Below, in pieces: positions 9,192 through 20,974 of a stretch of 64,000 nucleotides of DNA. The notes below the pieces were generated by a model, which saw only the letters and a list, made by a program, of their open reading frames with translations, searched no databases and had not been told where the DNA came from. Source of the DNA: Plasticicumulans acidivorans (lineage in GTDB: Bacteria; Pseudomonadota; Gammaproteobacteria; Competibacterales; Competibacteraceae); assembly GCF_003182095.1 (NCBI RefSeq), contig NZ_QGTJ01000003.1, forward strand, positions 1-64,000. Reading direction: 5' to 3'. The position numbers and the translations under genes are program-made. Every line of letters starts with the position of its first letter. Position 1 is the first letter of the stretch.

Positions 9192-11306
9192 TCAGAACGC
9201 CACGGTCGCGGACAGCGACACGGTGCGCGGACTGCCCAGATAGAGGATGCCCGAGCGCGTGCTCCAGTAGTCCTCGCCGGTCAGGTTGGCGATGTTGAGC
9301 CGCCAGGTGGTCTCCTTGCCGTAGAGCTTGCTGCGATAGCGCAGGCCGGCGTCGAACAGCGTCACCGGATCGACGTAGAGCGTATTGGCCGCGTCCCACG
9401 GCACCTTGCCGACGTAGGACACACCGCCGGTCAGCGTCAGCCCGGGCACACCCGGCAGCTCGTATTCGGCATACAGCCGCGCCATGTTCTCGGCCACGCC
9501 CTGCGGCACCTTGCCGACGTTGGCGGTCGCCTTGTCGATGCGCGCATCGAGCAGCGTGAAACCGCCGACCAGCGTCAGCCGCTCGCTCGGCTTGCCGCTC
9601 AGCGAGAACTCCCAGCCCTGATGCACGACGCGGCCGTCCTGCGAGGCGAGGTTGGTGCCCGGGTCGACGTACTGATTGGCCTGGCGGATGCGGAACCACG
9701 CCAGGTTCAGGTCGACGCCGCCGAGCGCCAGCCGCGCGCCGAGCTCGGACTGCTTGCTGACGAAGGGCGAGAAGGTCTCGCCGGCGTTGGCCGTGGTGCT
9801 GCCGGCGACGAAGCCCTGCTGCAGCGCCTCGGCATAGGTGAAATAGGTCGTCAGCGTCTCCAGCGGACGAAACGACAGCGAGGCGATCGGCGTCGCCTTG
9901 TCGGCGTCGTAGCGGCTGACGCTGCGTTTGCCGCTGGCGCTGGTCGCGGTCTGTTCATCATCGATGCCGGCGCGGTTGACGCCGAGCAGCAGCGACCACT
10001 GTTCGCCGATGTCGATACGGTCGGCCAGCAGCAGCGTGGTGTACGTAGTGTCCTGCGCGGTCGAGGTGCCGGCCGGCGGCAGCTGCCAGGCCGGATGCGC
10101 CCGCGAGTCCCACGCATAGACCGTGCTGTAGGTGGTGCCGCGATAGCCGTTGTCGCCGGCATCGAACTCATCGCGCGTGGCGCCGAAGCTCATATGGTGA
10201 TGCAGCGTGCCGGTCGTGAAGTCGGCATCGAGGAACAGGCTGTACTGATCAACGGTGGTGGTGAAGCGCTGCTGCGAATCGACACGCCAGCGGTAATCGA
10301 GATCGCGGTTCTGCCAGACGATGCGGTTGAGGAAGTACTCGCGCTCGATCTCACTGTGACGCACGCGCCCGCGCAGCGTGAAGGTGTCGTTGAGCCGGGT
10401 TTCGAAGGCACCGCCGAGGCGGCGGGTCTCGTCGCTGGCACCGGTATACGGCGCGCCCCAGTTGTCGCTGGCATCGGGCGCATCAGGGATGCCGATCTTG
10501 GCCGTGGTCATGAACAGCGCCTGGGCGTGGTCGAGTTCGCGACGCGCGGCCGCGGCTTCCAGATCGATGCGCGTATCCGCCGACAGCCGCCAGCTCAGCG
10601 CACCGGAGCCGACATAGCGCTGCTGGCTCTGCTGTTCAGCGCCGGTGGTACCGGCATTGGCGTAGCCCAGATTGAGGCGGTAGAGCAGATCCGGATTGGC
10701 GGCCAGCGGCCCGCCGAGATCGAGCTGGCTGTAGAGCTGATGGTCGTAGCTGCCGACGGTCAGTGCGGCCAGCGGCTCGGCCAGCGGGCGCTTGCTGAGG
10801 TAGTTGACGATGCCGGCCGGCGAGGTGATGCCGTACAGAAAGCCCGCCGCACCGCTCAGCACCTCGATGCCCTGCTTGTCCTCCAGCGGCTCGTAGATGT
10901 CGAAGGAGCGCAGGCCGTCGAGCGCCATGTTGTAGCTCCAGGTCGAGGCGCTGAAACCGCGCATCGAGAAATACGGCGTGATCTGGCTGGCGCCGGTGCT
11001 GGCGTAGACCGTCGGTACGTACTTCAGCGCTTCGGTGGTGTTGCTGGCCTGGGTGTTGCGGATCAACTCGGCGGGCACCGTGCTGACCGACAGCGGACTG
11101 TCGCGGCGGCTGCCGGCGCCGAGCGGGCCGAGATCGACACGCTCCACGCGGTAGCCGCTGGCGGCGCTGCCGTCGTCCGGCGACTGCGCGGTGACGACGA
11201 CGGGTTCGAGCTCGACGGCGGTATCGGCCCCGGCGGCAAATACAGCGCTCGGCAGACCGAGCAGGCCCAGGGCCAGCGGGGCACGACGGTGGCGATGGAC
11301 GGTCAT
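9192..11306 (-). CDS. TonB-dependent siderophore-type outer-membrane receptor
   Basis: A 704-residue outer-membrane receptor with signal peptide MTVHRHRRAPLALGLLGLPSAVFA, a TonB-box-like stretch (ELEPVVVTA), a plug domain to about residue 170 (YFSMRGFSAS...GIEVLSGAAGFLYG) and a beta-barrel ending in the aromatic terminus ...VSLSATVAF. The plug is of the ferric-siderophore receptor type. The ATG at 11306 was chosen over a longer frame because it begins the signal peptide and follows AAGGAG. It leads the operon with the binding protein at 8120. Its promoter region has a sigma54 element and paired VnfA dyads, so it is probably induced with V-nitrogenase. Import of a vanadium-chelate (vanadophore) is inferred; iron-siderophore uptake remains possible. 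Confidence 0.88.
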   Translation of the reverse strand: MTVHRHRRAPLALGLLGLPSAVFAAGADTAVELEPVVVTAQSPDDGSAASGYRVERVDLGPLGAGSRRDSPLSVSTVPAELIRNTQASNTTEALKYVPTVYASTGASQITPYFSMRGFSASTWSYNMALDGLRSFDIYEPLEDKQGIEVLSGAAGFLYGITSPAGIVNYLSKRPLAEPLAALTVGSYDHQLYSQLDLGGPLAANPDLLYRLNLGYANAGTTGAEQQSQQRYVGSGALSWRLSADTRIDLEAAAARRELDHAQALFMTTAKIGIPDAPDASDNWGAPYTGASDETRRLGGAFETRLNDTFTLRGRVRHSEIEREYFLNRIVWQNRDLDYRWRVDSQQRFTTTVDQYSLFLDADFTTGTLHHHMSFGATRDEFDAGDNGYRGTTYSTVYAWDSRAHPAWQLPPAGTSTAQDTTYTTLLLADRIDIGEQWSLLLGVNRAGIDDEQTATSASGKRSVSRYDADKATPIASLSFRPLETLTTYFTYAEALQQGFVAGSTTANAGETFSPFVSKQSELGARLALGGVDLNLAWFRIRQANQYVDPGTNLASQDGRVVHQGWEFSLSGKPSERLTLVGGFTLLDARIDKATANVGKVPQGVAENMARLYAEYELPGVPGLTLTGGVSYVGKVPWDAANTLYVDPVTLFDAGLRYRSKLYGKETTWRLNIANLTGEDYWSTRSGILYLGSPRTVSLSATVAF

Positions 11307-11357
11307 CACGGGGAAGCTCCTTGGGTCGGTTCGGCCATGCGGGATGCACAGCCCCGG

Positions 11358-11373
11358 CGCAAGCGACATGCCA
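11358..11373 (-). promoter_or_regulatory. Sigma54 promoter of the siderophore-type receptor operon
   Basis: The minus strand reads TGGCATGTCGCTTGCG, with perfect TGGC-N7-TTGC spacing. The start of transcription would be near 11347, about 40 nt before the receptor ATG at 11306. Confidence 0.75.
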
Positions 11374-11468
11374 GCGCCGGCCGACAACCGAGAGCGCACC
11401 CCGGCGTGCAAAGCTCACCGATCGTTCATCAGGGAACCACCCTGCCCCCGGCGCCGGCAGGTACGGCT

Positions 11469-11512
11469 GTACGGGAATGTCCAACGGCGCCCGCAAGCGT
11501 ACCGGCGGGTAC
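11469..11512. promoter_or_regulatory. Shared VnfA-type site pair between divergent promoters
   Basis: GTAC-CGGCGG-GTAC at 11499-11512 is a perfect dyad of the VnfA type. A weaker site GTAC-GGGAAT-GTCC at 11469-11482 lies exactly 30 bp away, the same spacing as at vnfE. The pair is about 116 bp upstream of the receptor -12 element and about 89 bp upstream of the divergent -12 element before the PhnD-like gene, so it could serve both. Confidence 0.68.
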
Positions 11513-11580
11513 GCCGGCTGGCCGCCGCCGGCGGCGCTGCGGCCAGCCGCGACGCGGGCCGGCACCGCGACGGCGGTGGC

Positions 11581-11596
11581 TGGCGCGCGCCTTGCT
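11581..11596 (+). promoter_or_regulatory. Sigma54 promoter of the PhnD-like/activator operon
   Basis: TGGCGCGCGCCTTGCT matches TGGC-N7-TTGCW exactly. Transcription would begin near 11608, leaving about 60 nt before the ATG at 11669. Confidence 0.72.
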
Positions 11597-11668
11597 GTAG
11601 CGCTGCGTACTGCTTCGCGCCGGCGAACGGCCGCATCGTCCGGCGCCCAACAGAGGAAGGCGCCCCCC

Positions 11669-12558
11669 ATGGAACCCATCAAGTGCGGATTGCTGCCCGG
11701 TGAATCGAAGCCGGTCGTCGAGCGGCTCAACGAGCCGCTGCGTGCCTGCCTGCAACGCTGCCTGGGGCGGCCGGTGCAGCTGGTGGTCGGCGAAAACTAC
11801 GTGGCCACCGGCGAGGCGCTGCGCCAGGGCCGGCTCGACATCGCCTACCTCGGCCCGGTCACCTACGTGCTGCAGAGCCGCAGCGCGGCGCTCGAACCCT
11901 TCGCCCGGCCGACCCACGGCGGCAGCTGCGGACCGACCTTCCGCGCGGCGATCATCGTGCCGCTGGACAGCCCGCTGCAGTCACTGGCGCAGCTGCGCGG
12001 CGGCGAGATCGCCTTCGGCGACCTGGCTTCGACCTCCGGCTCCTGGGTGCCGCGGCACATGCTGCTGCAGGCCGGGCTGGCAGCCGACCGCGACTACGTG
12101 CGCCGCCACCTCGGCGCCCACGACGCGGTGGTCAGCGCGGTCGCCGCGCGCCGCGCGACCGCCGGCGCGCTGTCGCTGCCGGTGTTCGAACGCCTGCTCG
12201 CCGAAGGCCGCATCGGTGCCGGCGCGGTGCGCGTGCTCGCCGAATCGGCACCGATCCCGGAGTACATGTGGACCTTCCGCGCCGGCCTGCCGACGGCGCT
12301 GCGCGAGGCCCTGCGCGAGGCGTTCATCGAGCTGCTGACACCGGCGGCGCTGCGTCCCTACCGCGCCCAGGGCTTCATTCCGGCGGTCGACGCCGATGTC
12401 GATCGCGTGCGTCAGTGGATGGAAGACATTCTGCAGGCACGCCTGCGCGGTCCGCTGCCGCCCTCGGTGCTGCCGCCGACGCCGCGCCATGCCGCCAGCG
12501 AGGCGGCGGCGCGCTGGCGGCATGAGCGCACGGCGCAGCCGCGCAGCGGAGCGGCATC

Positions 12559-12562
<4 letters not shown>
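11669..12562 (+). CDS. Cytoplasmic PhnD-like oxyanion-binding protein
   Basis: The 297-residue product belongs to the phosphate/phosphite/phosphonate binding protein group (PhnD-like): [36 protein letters not shown], then [25 protein letters not shown] and [18 protein letters not shown], which line the ligand cleft in the family. These proteins are normally exported, yet this one has no signal peptide; the ATG at 11669 is secure because GAGGAAGG lies eight bases upstream. No ABC permease or ATPase is adjacent. Its stop codon overlaps the GTG start of a VnfA-type activator. A role as an intracellular oxyanion sensor (vanadate, molybdate or phosphonate-like) partnered with that activator is my inference. 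Confidence 0.8.
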
Positions 12563-14153
<1,591 letters not shown>

Positions 14154-14157
<4 letters not shown>

Positions 14158-14981
14158 CGCAGCGCGAACACCACCGGCACCACCACCCAGGCCGCCAGCG
14201 CCCGGCCGTCGCGATAGGCCGGGCGAAACCGCCAGCGCTGCAGGGCTGCCAGCGCCGCGGCATCGAGCCGCTGGTCGCCTGAGCCTTTCGCCAGCTGCAC
14301 TTCGCCGACCCGGCCGGCCTCGGTGATCAGCACCCGCACCCGCACCCGCCCCTCGCGGCCTTCGGCGCGCGCGGCCGGCGGATAGCCCGGCGGCGGACCG
14401 CTGATCACATAAGGCAGACTGCTGCCATCGCCGCCTCCACCACCGCCCCCCGGCGTGCCGCTGCTGCCGCCGCCGTTACCGCCGGCCGCCGCCGCGGCCG
14501 ACGCTGAAGCACCAGCGTTCTGCGCGACGCTCGGCGGTGTCGGCGGCGGTGCCGCTTTTTTCTTCACCGGCTGCGGCTTGGGCGCGGGTCTGGCTGGCTT
14601 GCGCACGACTTTCTTCGGCGCCGGCGCGCTGAGCGCTGGGGCCACCGGCGCCGGCGCCCGGCTGCTGATCAGCGGCGGCGTCGGTTCAGGCTCGGGCTCG
14701 ACGACGGGCTGCGGCTCGGGTTCGACGACCGGCTCGGCCGCCGCAACCGACTCCGCTGGTGTGACCGGCTCCGGCGTGATCGACTCAGCCGCTGCCGCCG
14801 CGCCGGCCGCCCCGCCATCACCGGCGGCCGGGCCGAGGCCGAGCGTGACCTCGATCGGCAGCAGCTTCAGGGTCGGTGCCGGTGCCGGCTCGACCTGCAG
14901 CAGCGCCGCCAGGGTCAGCGCATGCAGCAGCAGCGACAGCAGCGTGGCGCCGGTGAACGGCCGCAGCTTCACGTCGCGCAT
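14154..14981 (-). CDS. tonB: TonB-family energy transducer
   Basis: A 275-residue TonB protein that couples the inner-membrane ExbBD motor to outer-membrane receptors. It has an N-terminal membrane anchor (residues 14-32, TLLSLLLHALTLAALLQV), a long Pro/Glu- and Pro/Lys-rich periplasmic spacer (about 75-150), a Gly/Ser-rich stretch near 165-195 and the C-terminal TonB domain from about 200 (PPGYPPAARAEGREGRVRVRVLI ... ALQRWRFRPAYRDG). The ATG at 14981 was chosen because the anchor follows directly; it overlaps the ATPase gene by 13 bases. It is last in the receptor-to-TonB operon, indicating a dedicated TonB. The stop overlaps the convergent activator gene. Confidence 0.9.
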
Positions 14982-15772
14982 GACAGCACTCCGCCCAGAC
15001 GCGGCACGCACAGGCGGGCGAGATGGCCGTCGCGCTGGTGAATGTCGTGGATCTCGGTCTCGACGCCGTAGGTGCTGCGCAGGTAATCCTCGGTGATCAG
15101 CGCCTGCGGCGCGCCGACGTGGCAGCGGCGTTCGCGGTCGATCAGCAGCACGCGCGAGGCGTAGAGCAAGGCATGGTTCGGATGGTGCGTGGTGAGGATG
15201 ACGCCGATGTCCTCGCGCGCGGCGATGCGGCGCACGTGTGCCATCACCTTGAGCTGATTACCGTAATCGAGGTTGGAGGTCGGCTCGTCCATCACCAGCA
15301 CGCGCGGCGCCTGGGCCAGCGCACGGGCGATCAGCACCAGCTGGCGCTCGCCGCCGCTGATCTCGGTGTAGCGCGCCTCGGCCAGCGCGCTGATGCCGAG
15401 CGTATCCAGCGCCGCCGCCGCCAGCTCGCGATCGTGCGTCCCGGGCGCGGCGAACACGCTGCGGTGCGCCGCCCGCCCCATCGCCACCACATCGCGCACG
15501 GTGAACGGAAACGGCGGTGCATGCGTCTGCGGCACGTAGCCGACACGGCGGGCGAAGTCGCGCCGCGACCAGCGCGCCGCCGAGCGGCCGTCGAGGCGGA
15601 TCTCGCCGCCGAGCGCCGGCAGCAGGCCGAGGATGGTCTTGAACAGCGTGGTCTTGCCGACGCCGTTGGGACCGAGCAGGCAGAGCAGCTCACCGCCCTG
15701 CAGCGCCACGGAAACCGCCTCCAGCAGCGGCCGGCGGCCGTAGCCGCAGCTGAGATTGCGTAGTTCGAGCAT
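14969..15772 (-). CDS. ABC transporter ATPase, FecE/BtuD type
   Basis: A 267-residue ATPase of a metal-chelate ABC importer. It has Walker A GPNGVGKTTLF near residue 36, Q-loop GYVPQTHAPPF, signature SGGERQLVLIARAL, Walker B VLVMDEPTSNLDYG and the switch histidine in LTTHHPNH. The ATG at 15772 precedes the canonical LELRNLSCGYG start; a GTG start at 15796 is possible but less likely. It follows the permease by 10 bases and overlaps tonB, within one operon. The substrate is not visible in the ATPase itself. Confidence 0.92.
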   Translation of the reverse strand: MLELRNLSCGYGRRPLLEAVSVALQGGELLCLLGPNGVGKTTLFKTILGLLPALGGEIRLDGRSAARWSRRDFARRVGYVPQTHAPPFPFTVRDVVAMGRAAHRSVFAAPGTHDRELAAAALDTLGISALAEARYTEISGGERQLVLIARALAQAPRVLVMDEPTSNLDYGNQLKVMAHVRRIAAREDIGVILTTHHPNHALLYASRVLLIDRERRCHVGAPQALITEDYLRSTYGVETEIHDIHQRDGHLARLCVPRLGGVLSCAT

Positions 15773-15782
15773 GTCCGTGCTC

Positions 15783-16816
15783 TCAGGCCCAGCCACGCCG
15801 GCTGCGGCCCAGCAGATACAGGAAGAATGGAGCGCCGATCACCGAGGTGAGGATGCCGAGCGGCACCTCGACGGCGAACAGCGAACGCGCCAGGTCATCG
15901 ACCAGCAGCAGAAACCCGGCGCCGAGCGCCGCCGCCACCGGCAGCAGCAGGCGATGATCCGGGCCGACCAGCATGCGCGCCAGATGCGGCACGATCAGTC
16001 CGACCAGGCCGATGATGCCACTGATCGCCACCGCGGCGGCGGTGACCAGCGTCGCGCAGACGATCACCAGCAGGCGCAGCCGCGTCGTCTCCAGACCGAG
16101 CGCGCGTGCCTCCTCGTCACCGAAGCAGAGCACGTTGAGCGTCCAGCCCAGCGCCTGCAGCACAGCACCGCCGAGCAGAATCGGCCAGGCGGCCAGCGCC
16201 AGATCGGCCATTTCCACCGTATCCAGGCTGCCCATCAGCCAGAAGGTGATGGTCGGCAGCGTGTTGTACGGATCGGCGACGAACTTCACCAGCGAGACGA
16301 AGGCCGTGAACAGCGTGCCGACGATGATGCCGGCGAGCACCATCACCAGCAGCGGATCACCATGGCGGCCGAGGCCGGCACCGATCGCCGCACTGGCGCC
16401 GACGGCGAGCAGGCCGCCGGCGAAGGCGAAGGCCTGGATGCCGGCCATGCCGTAGCCGAGCAGGATCGCCAGCGCCGCGCCGAAGCTCGCGCCGGCGGAC
16501 ACGCCGAGGATGCCCGGCGACACCATTGGGTTGCGGAACAGCCCCTGATAAGCAGTGCCGGAGATCGACAGCGCCGCGCCGACCAGCAGCGCGGCGAGGA
16601 TGCGCGGCAGGCGGATGCCGAGCACCACCGCCTCGACCTCCTGCGACCAGTGCGCATCGAGCGGCAGAATCTCCGCGGCGAGCACCTGCAGCGCGGTCAG
16701 CGGCGGCACCGGGTAGCGACCGATCGCGAACGACGCGGCAAACACCAGGGCCAGCAGCAGGCACAGACCGAACGGACGCAGCAGTAGATGTGGAGCCAGA
16801 CGGGCAGAGGGCGGGT

Positions 16817-16820
<4 letters not shown>
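15783..16820 (-). CDS. ABC transporter permease, FecCD/BtuC family
   Basis: A 345-residue inner-membrane permease with about ten membrane segments. Family motifs are RLPRILAALLVGAALSISGTAYQGLFRNPMVSPGILGVSAGASFGA near residues 70-115, WLMGSLD in the middle, and the cytoplasmic GLVGLIVPHLARMLVGPDHRLLLP loop that contacts the ATPase. It is the only permease for this class of importer in the window, so it probably acts as a homodimer and may accept both nearby binding proteins. It overlaps exbD by four bases. Confidence 0.92.
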
Positions 16821-17229
<409 letters not shown>

Positions 17230-17242
<13 letters not shown>

Positions 17243-17868
17243 GGCGGCGCCTCCGTGCTGAAGTGGACGGCCAGACGGGCGATGCCGAGGCGGATGCGCC
17301 GTGCGCAATGGCCCAGTTCGCCGGCGAACTCGTTGTAGGCGATCGCCGCCGGGATCGCCGCGAGCAGGCCGATCGCGGTCGCCGCCAGCGCCTCGGCGAT
17401 GCCCGGCGCGACGGCGGCGAGGCTGGTGTTCTGCAGGCGGGCGATGCCGGCAAAAGCGTTCATCACCCCCCAGACGGTGCCGAACAGGCCGACGAACGGC
17501 GCCGTCGAGCTGATCGTCGCCAGGTAACCGAGGCGCTGCTCGGCGCGCAGCAGCACCGCCGCCAGATGATCCTGCAGCGTGCGCTCGATGCGCTCGCGCG
17601 CGGCCTCCTGATCCTCACCGGCGGGCCTCTGCCCGGCTTCGCGGCGGCCGAGCGCGTGCAGCGTCGCCGCCAGCCCCTCGCCCGCCGCCGCCGCGGGCGC
17701 ACGCTCCAGGCGCGCGGCCTGGGCACGCAGGCGGCGCAGCACGAAGACTTTTTCCAGGATCACGCTCCAGCACAGCAGCGAGTAGCCGATCAGCACGCAG
17801 AACACGCCCTTGACCACCGGCGAGGCCTGCATGAACAGGCCGAGCGGCGACAGGTCGACCTCGTTCAT
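17230..17868 (-). CDS. exbB: Biopolymer transport protein ExbB (MotA/TolQ/ExbB family)
   Basis: A 212-residue motor subunit with three membrane segments: near residues 18-40 (VFCVLIGYSLLCWSVILEK), near 118-140 (TAPFVGLFGTVWGVMNAF, the proton-channel motif) and near 155-180 (AEALAATAIGLLAAIPAAIAYN). The ATG at 17868 was chosen because it overlaps the binding-protein stop as ATGA and begins the homology; a much longer in-frame ORF upstream is a shadow of that gene. It works with ExbD and TonB of the same operon. Confidence 0.93.
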
Positions 17869-18923
17869 GGTGTCGCCCTCCCCGCCTGCGGCCGGCTCAG
17901 CGCCAGCAGCGCGCGCACTTCCTCGGCGCTCGGCTCGCGGTGATAGAACGTGCTGAAGTACTCGCGGGTGACGGCTTCGAGATCGAAGTGATAGACCTCC
18001 GGGTAGAGCAGCTCGGCGAGCCAGATCACGCCGAGGATGCGGTTGCTGCCCGGCGGCCGGTCGAACCAGCTGTACGGCAGCCACGGAATCTGCACCACGC
18101 GCCCGCTGCGCACCGCCTCGACCCGCTGCCACAGCGGGTTGTCGACGATCGCCGTCCAGGTCGTCGCCTGCTCGGCCGCCGGCGTCCACACCAGGATCAG
18201 GTCCGGCTGCCAGACGTAGATCTGCTCCAGCGACACACTGCTCATGCCCTCGTCGGGCAGGTTGGCGACCTGCGCGACGTTGACGCCACCAACGAAGTCG
18301 AGCACCTGGGTATGGCTGGAGCCGGCCGGATTGGTCGACAGCCCGTCCGGGCCCTCGGCGTAGTAGACGCGCTTGCGCTGGGCCGGCGCGATGCGCTTGG
18401 CCAGCTGCGGAATCGGATCGAGGTAGGTGGCGACGAAATCGGCCAGCACCTGCGCCTGCGCCGGTTCGCCGAGCACCTCGCCGAGCAGGTGGAAGGTGCG
18501 CTTGAAGTCGCGCAGATCCTGCTCGATCAGCAGCACCGGAATCTTGAGCTTTTCCTGCAGGCGATCGGCGCGCTCCCCGGCACCGGGCATCGCCTCCATG
18601 ACGATCAGATCCGGCGCCATCGTCACGATCTCCTCATCGGAGAAGCGCATGCCCTGCGCCGGCATCACCTTGCCCTCACGCAGGGCCGGCGCCAGCAGTG
18701 CCAGCGCCCGCTCGCCGAGGCGGTAGTTGTTGGCCAGCTTGTGCGGGGCGACGGCGGCGACCACCGGGATGCAGTGGCCGATGGCGTAGACGCGCTGCAC
18801 CGTGTCGGGCAGCGTCAGCAGCCGCCCGCTCATGTCGGCGAGCTGGCGTTCGGCCAGCGCCGGCGCGCTGCCCAGCAGCGCCGCCAGCAGCAGTGTCAGC
18901 AGGTAAAACCGACGGGCGCCCAT
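17865..18923 (-). CDS. Periplasmic metal-chelate binding protein (FecB/BtuF family)
   Basis: The 352-residue product has a signal peptide (FYLLTLLLAALLGSAPALA, residues 6-24) and the two-lobe helical-backbone fold: RQLADMSGRLLTLPDTVQRVYAIG, then IVTMAPDLIVMEAMPG, the long linking helix, and YVWQPDLILVWTP with VRSGRVVQIPW in the second lobe. It is the ligand carrier of the importer encoded by the next genes. The ATG at 18923 overlaps the receptor stop (TGATG). It is a paralogue of the binding protein at 8120. The substrate is unknown; vanadium or another metal chelate is inferred from context. Confidence 0.88.
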   Translation of the reverse strand: MGARRFYLLTLLLAALLGSAPALAERQLADMSGRLLTLPDTVQRVYAIGHCIPVVAAVAPHKLANNYRLGERALALLAPALREGKVMPAQGMRFSDEEIVTMAPDLIVMEAMPGAGERADRLQEKLKIPVLLIEQDLRDFKRTFHLLGEVLGEPAQAQVLADFVATYLDPIPQLAKRIAPAQRKRVYYAEGPDGLSTNPAGSSHTQVLDFVGGVNVAQVANLPDEGMSSVSLEQIYVWQPDLILVWTPAAEQATTWTAIVDNPLWQRVEAVRSGRVVQIPWLPYSWFDRPPGSNRILGVIWLAELLYPEVYHFDLEAVTREYFSTFYHREPSAEEVRALLALSRPQAGRATP

Positions 18924-20974
18924 CAGAATTTCACCGCGACTTCGACGCCGTAGGTGGCGCCGACATCCCGCAGCACGCCCCAGTTGGCAGTGGCCGGATA
19001 ACCCTTGTTGTTGGTGCCGTAGTGCTCGTCGGTGAGGTTCTGGCCGTACAGCGTCACCGTCACGTCCTTGCCGAACTGGCGGGCGACGCTGAGGTTGACG
19101 GTGGTGAAATCGCCGACGGTGTAGCCGTAGCTGAGGTAGGGATCGACGCGCAGCAGCGTGACGTTGCTGTTCCACGGCCCCTGGCGCCAGTTGAGGCGGG
19201 CCGTGTACTTGTTGTCGGGGAATTCGCTGCCGTTTTCGCCGTCTTCCTCGCTGTCGTTGAAGTGCGTCCAGCCCAGCTCGTAGCCGAGGGCATCATCGGC
19301 AAAGCGTCCGCGCAGGCTCAGCTCGAAGCCGTGGCGGATGCGGTCGGCGGCCTTGTAGACGGTGATGCTGGTCGCCTCACCGCTGGCCTCGTCGATCAGC
19401 GGATTGCCGTCGGCGTCCTCGCTGATGCTGCCGTCGGAGACCTTGGCGTTTTTGATGTTGTAGTAGAACGGCGTCAGGCTGGCCTGCAGCGCCGGGCTGA
19501 AGTCGGCCTCGATGCCCAGCTCGTAGCGGCTGCGATCCTCGGCGTCGAGCTCGGCGTCATCGCGCGTGGTCAGCACATCCGGCGTCGGCGTGTGATTGAA
19601 GGAATAGCGCGCCGACAGCCGCCAGGTCGGATCGATCTGCCAGGCGCTGCCGATCGAGACCAGCGTCGCCTTGTCGGTCCACTCATCATTGGACAGCTGC
19701 ACCTGATTGCCGCTCGACAGGTATTTGTCGCCGCCTTCGATGATGTGCTTCTTGTCCATGCGCAGCGCCCCGTCGATCGACCAGGCCGGGGTGATGCGGT
19801 ATTCGTCGGTGACGTAGGCGCCGAACACCTGCTCACGGCGCGGCGTGTCGCTGCCTTCACTCTGCTGATACCAGCGCACGCTCTGCGCGCCGATCTTGAA
19901 GATGTTCTGCTCACCGCTGAGGGTGTGCGAGAGATTCCACTCGATCGCCTGGTCCTTGGCGTCGCTGCCGCTGACCGAGGACTTCGGCTTGATCGTCGTG
20001 TAGGCGTACTGCGTGCCTTCGGTCTGGCTCCAGCCGTAGGTCAGCGCCGTGGTGTTGTGCTCGTTCCAGGTCCGCGCCAGATTGACGGCGAAGACCATGG
20101 TGTTCATCGGGTCGTAGCGCCAGATGTTCTTGTCGAGCACGCCGTCCGGCGTCGGCCCGCTGACCGGATACTTGGTGACGCCGCTGTAGGTGCCGGTGGC
20201 GCGCTGGATGTCGCGCTCGGCGCGGTTGATGAACAGCGAGGCCGAGGCGTTGAGATCGGCATCCTTGTAGGCGCCGTTGAGCAGAAAGGTGTCGCCTTCA
20301 TAGGCGTTGTTCCAGTCATCGCGGCCATCGGTCTGGCTGCGCTGGTAGCCGAGGCCGACGCTGGCGCGGCCGTCGAGCCCCGAGTAACTGAGAAAACCGC
20401 TGGCCTTGCGCGTGTCGTAGCGGCCGTAGCTGACGTGCGCCTCGCCGCCGCTCTCGCCGCCGGGCATCGCCTTGCGCGTGGTGATGACGATGAAGCCCTG
20501 GTTCGGCGAACCGGCGTTGGCCGAACCGAAGGACATCAGTGGGCCGATGGTGATCACCGTCGAGTCGCGCAGAAAGCGGATCGAGTCGATCATCTCCACC
20601 GGCAGGTCACCGAGCACGCGCTGCGCCTCGGTCTGCGTCAGGTAGACACCGTCGAGGATGATGCTGACGTTGTCACCGCGGTTGTAGGAGAAGTTGTGCA
20701 CCCGCGCGCCCTGGCGGCCGATGCTCATGCCGAGCGCGGTTTCGATCAGGTCGCTGACGTCGCGCGGGCGGATCGCCTCGATGTCCTCGCGAGTCATGGT
20801 CTGGCTGGCCTCGACGCTGCGCGGCACGGCGAAACGGCTGTAGGCCGGCACCTCGTCGCGGGCGTCCTCGACCACCACCGGCGCGAGCTCGCCGACGGTT
20901 TCGGCGGCCAGGCCGGCCTGCAGCGGCAAAAACAGCGTCACGAGCGATAAGCAGGCGGTCTCTTGCTGGGTCAT
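18923..20974 (-). CDS. TonB-dependent outer-membrane receptor (uptake operon leader)
   Basis: A 683-residue TonB-dependent receptor with signal peptide ending near LQAGLAA (residues 18-24), a TonB-box-like stretch (ELAPVVVEDA), a plug domain (residues 30-165; RPRDVSDLIETALGMSIGRQG, DNVSIILDGVYLTQTEAQRVLG, NQGFIVITTRKA) and a beta-barrel ending in aromatic ...VEVAVKF. The plug is not of the classic siderophore type seen in the receptor at 9192. It is first of seven co-directional genes with overlaps or very short gaps, which together give a complete transport line. VnfA-like dyads lie 60-210 bp upstream, suggesting co-regulation with V-nitrogenase. The ligand cannot be read from sequence. Confidence 0.87.
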   Translation of the reverse strand: MTQQETACLSLVTLFLPLQAGLAAETVGELAPVVVEDARDEVPAYSRFAVPRSVEASQTMTREDIEAIRPRDVSDLIETALGMSIGRQGARVHNFSYNRGDNVSIILDGVYLTQTEAQRVLGDLPVEMIDSIRFLRDSTVITIGPLMSFGSANAGSPNQGFIVITTRKAMPGGESGGEAHVSYGRYDTRKASGFLSYSGLDGRASVGLGYQRSQTDGRDDWNNAYEGDTFLLNGAYKDADLNASASLFINRAERDIQRATGTYSGVTKYPVSGPTPDGVLDKNIWRYDPMNTMVFAVNLARTWNEHNTTALTYGWSQTEGTQYAYTTIKPKSSVSGSDAKDQAIEWNLSHTLSGEQNIFKIGAQSVRWYQQSEGSDTPRREQVFGAYVTDEYRITPAWSIDGALRMDKKHIIEGGDKYLSSGNQVQLSNDEWTDKATLVSIGSAWQIDPTWRLSARYSFNHTPTPDVLTTRDDAELDAEDRSRYELGIEADFSPALQASLTPFYYNIKNAKVSDGSISEDADGNPLIDEASGEATSITVYKAADRIRHGFELSLRGRFADDALGYELGWTHFNDSEEDGENGSEFPDNKYTARLNWRQGPWNSNVTLLRVDPYLSYGYTVGDFTTVNLSVARQFGKDVTVTLYGQNLTDEHYGTNNKGYPATANWGVLRDVGATYGVEVAVKF

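Noticed and set aside
9186-11600. An 804-codon plus-strand ORF opposite the TonB receptor, and similar long antisense ORFs at 18698-20950, 34293-37058 and 40303-42936
   Set aside because: No domain or signal features; each mirrors a well-supported gene in codon-complementary frame.
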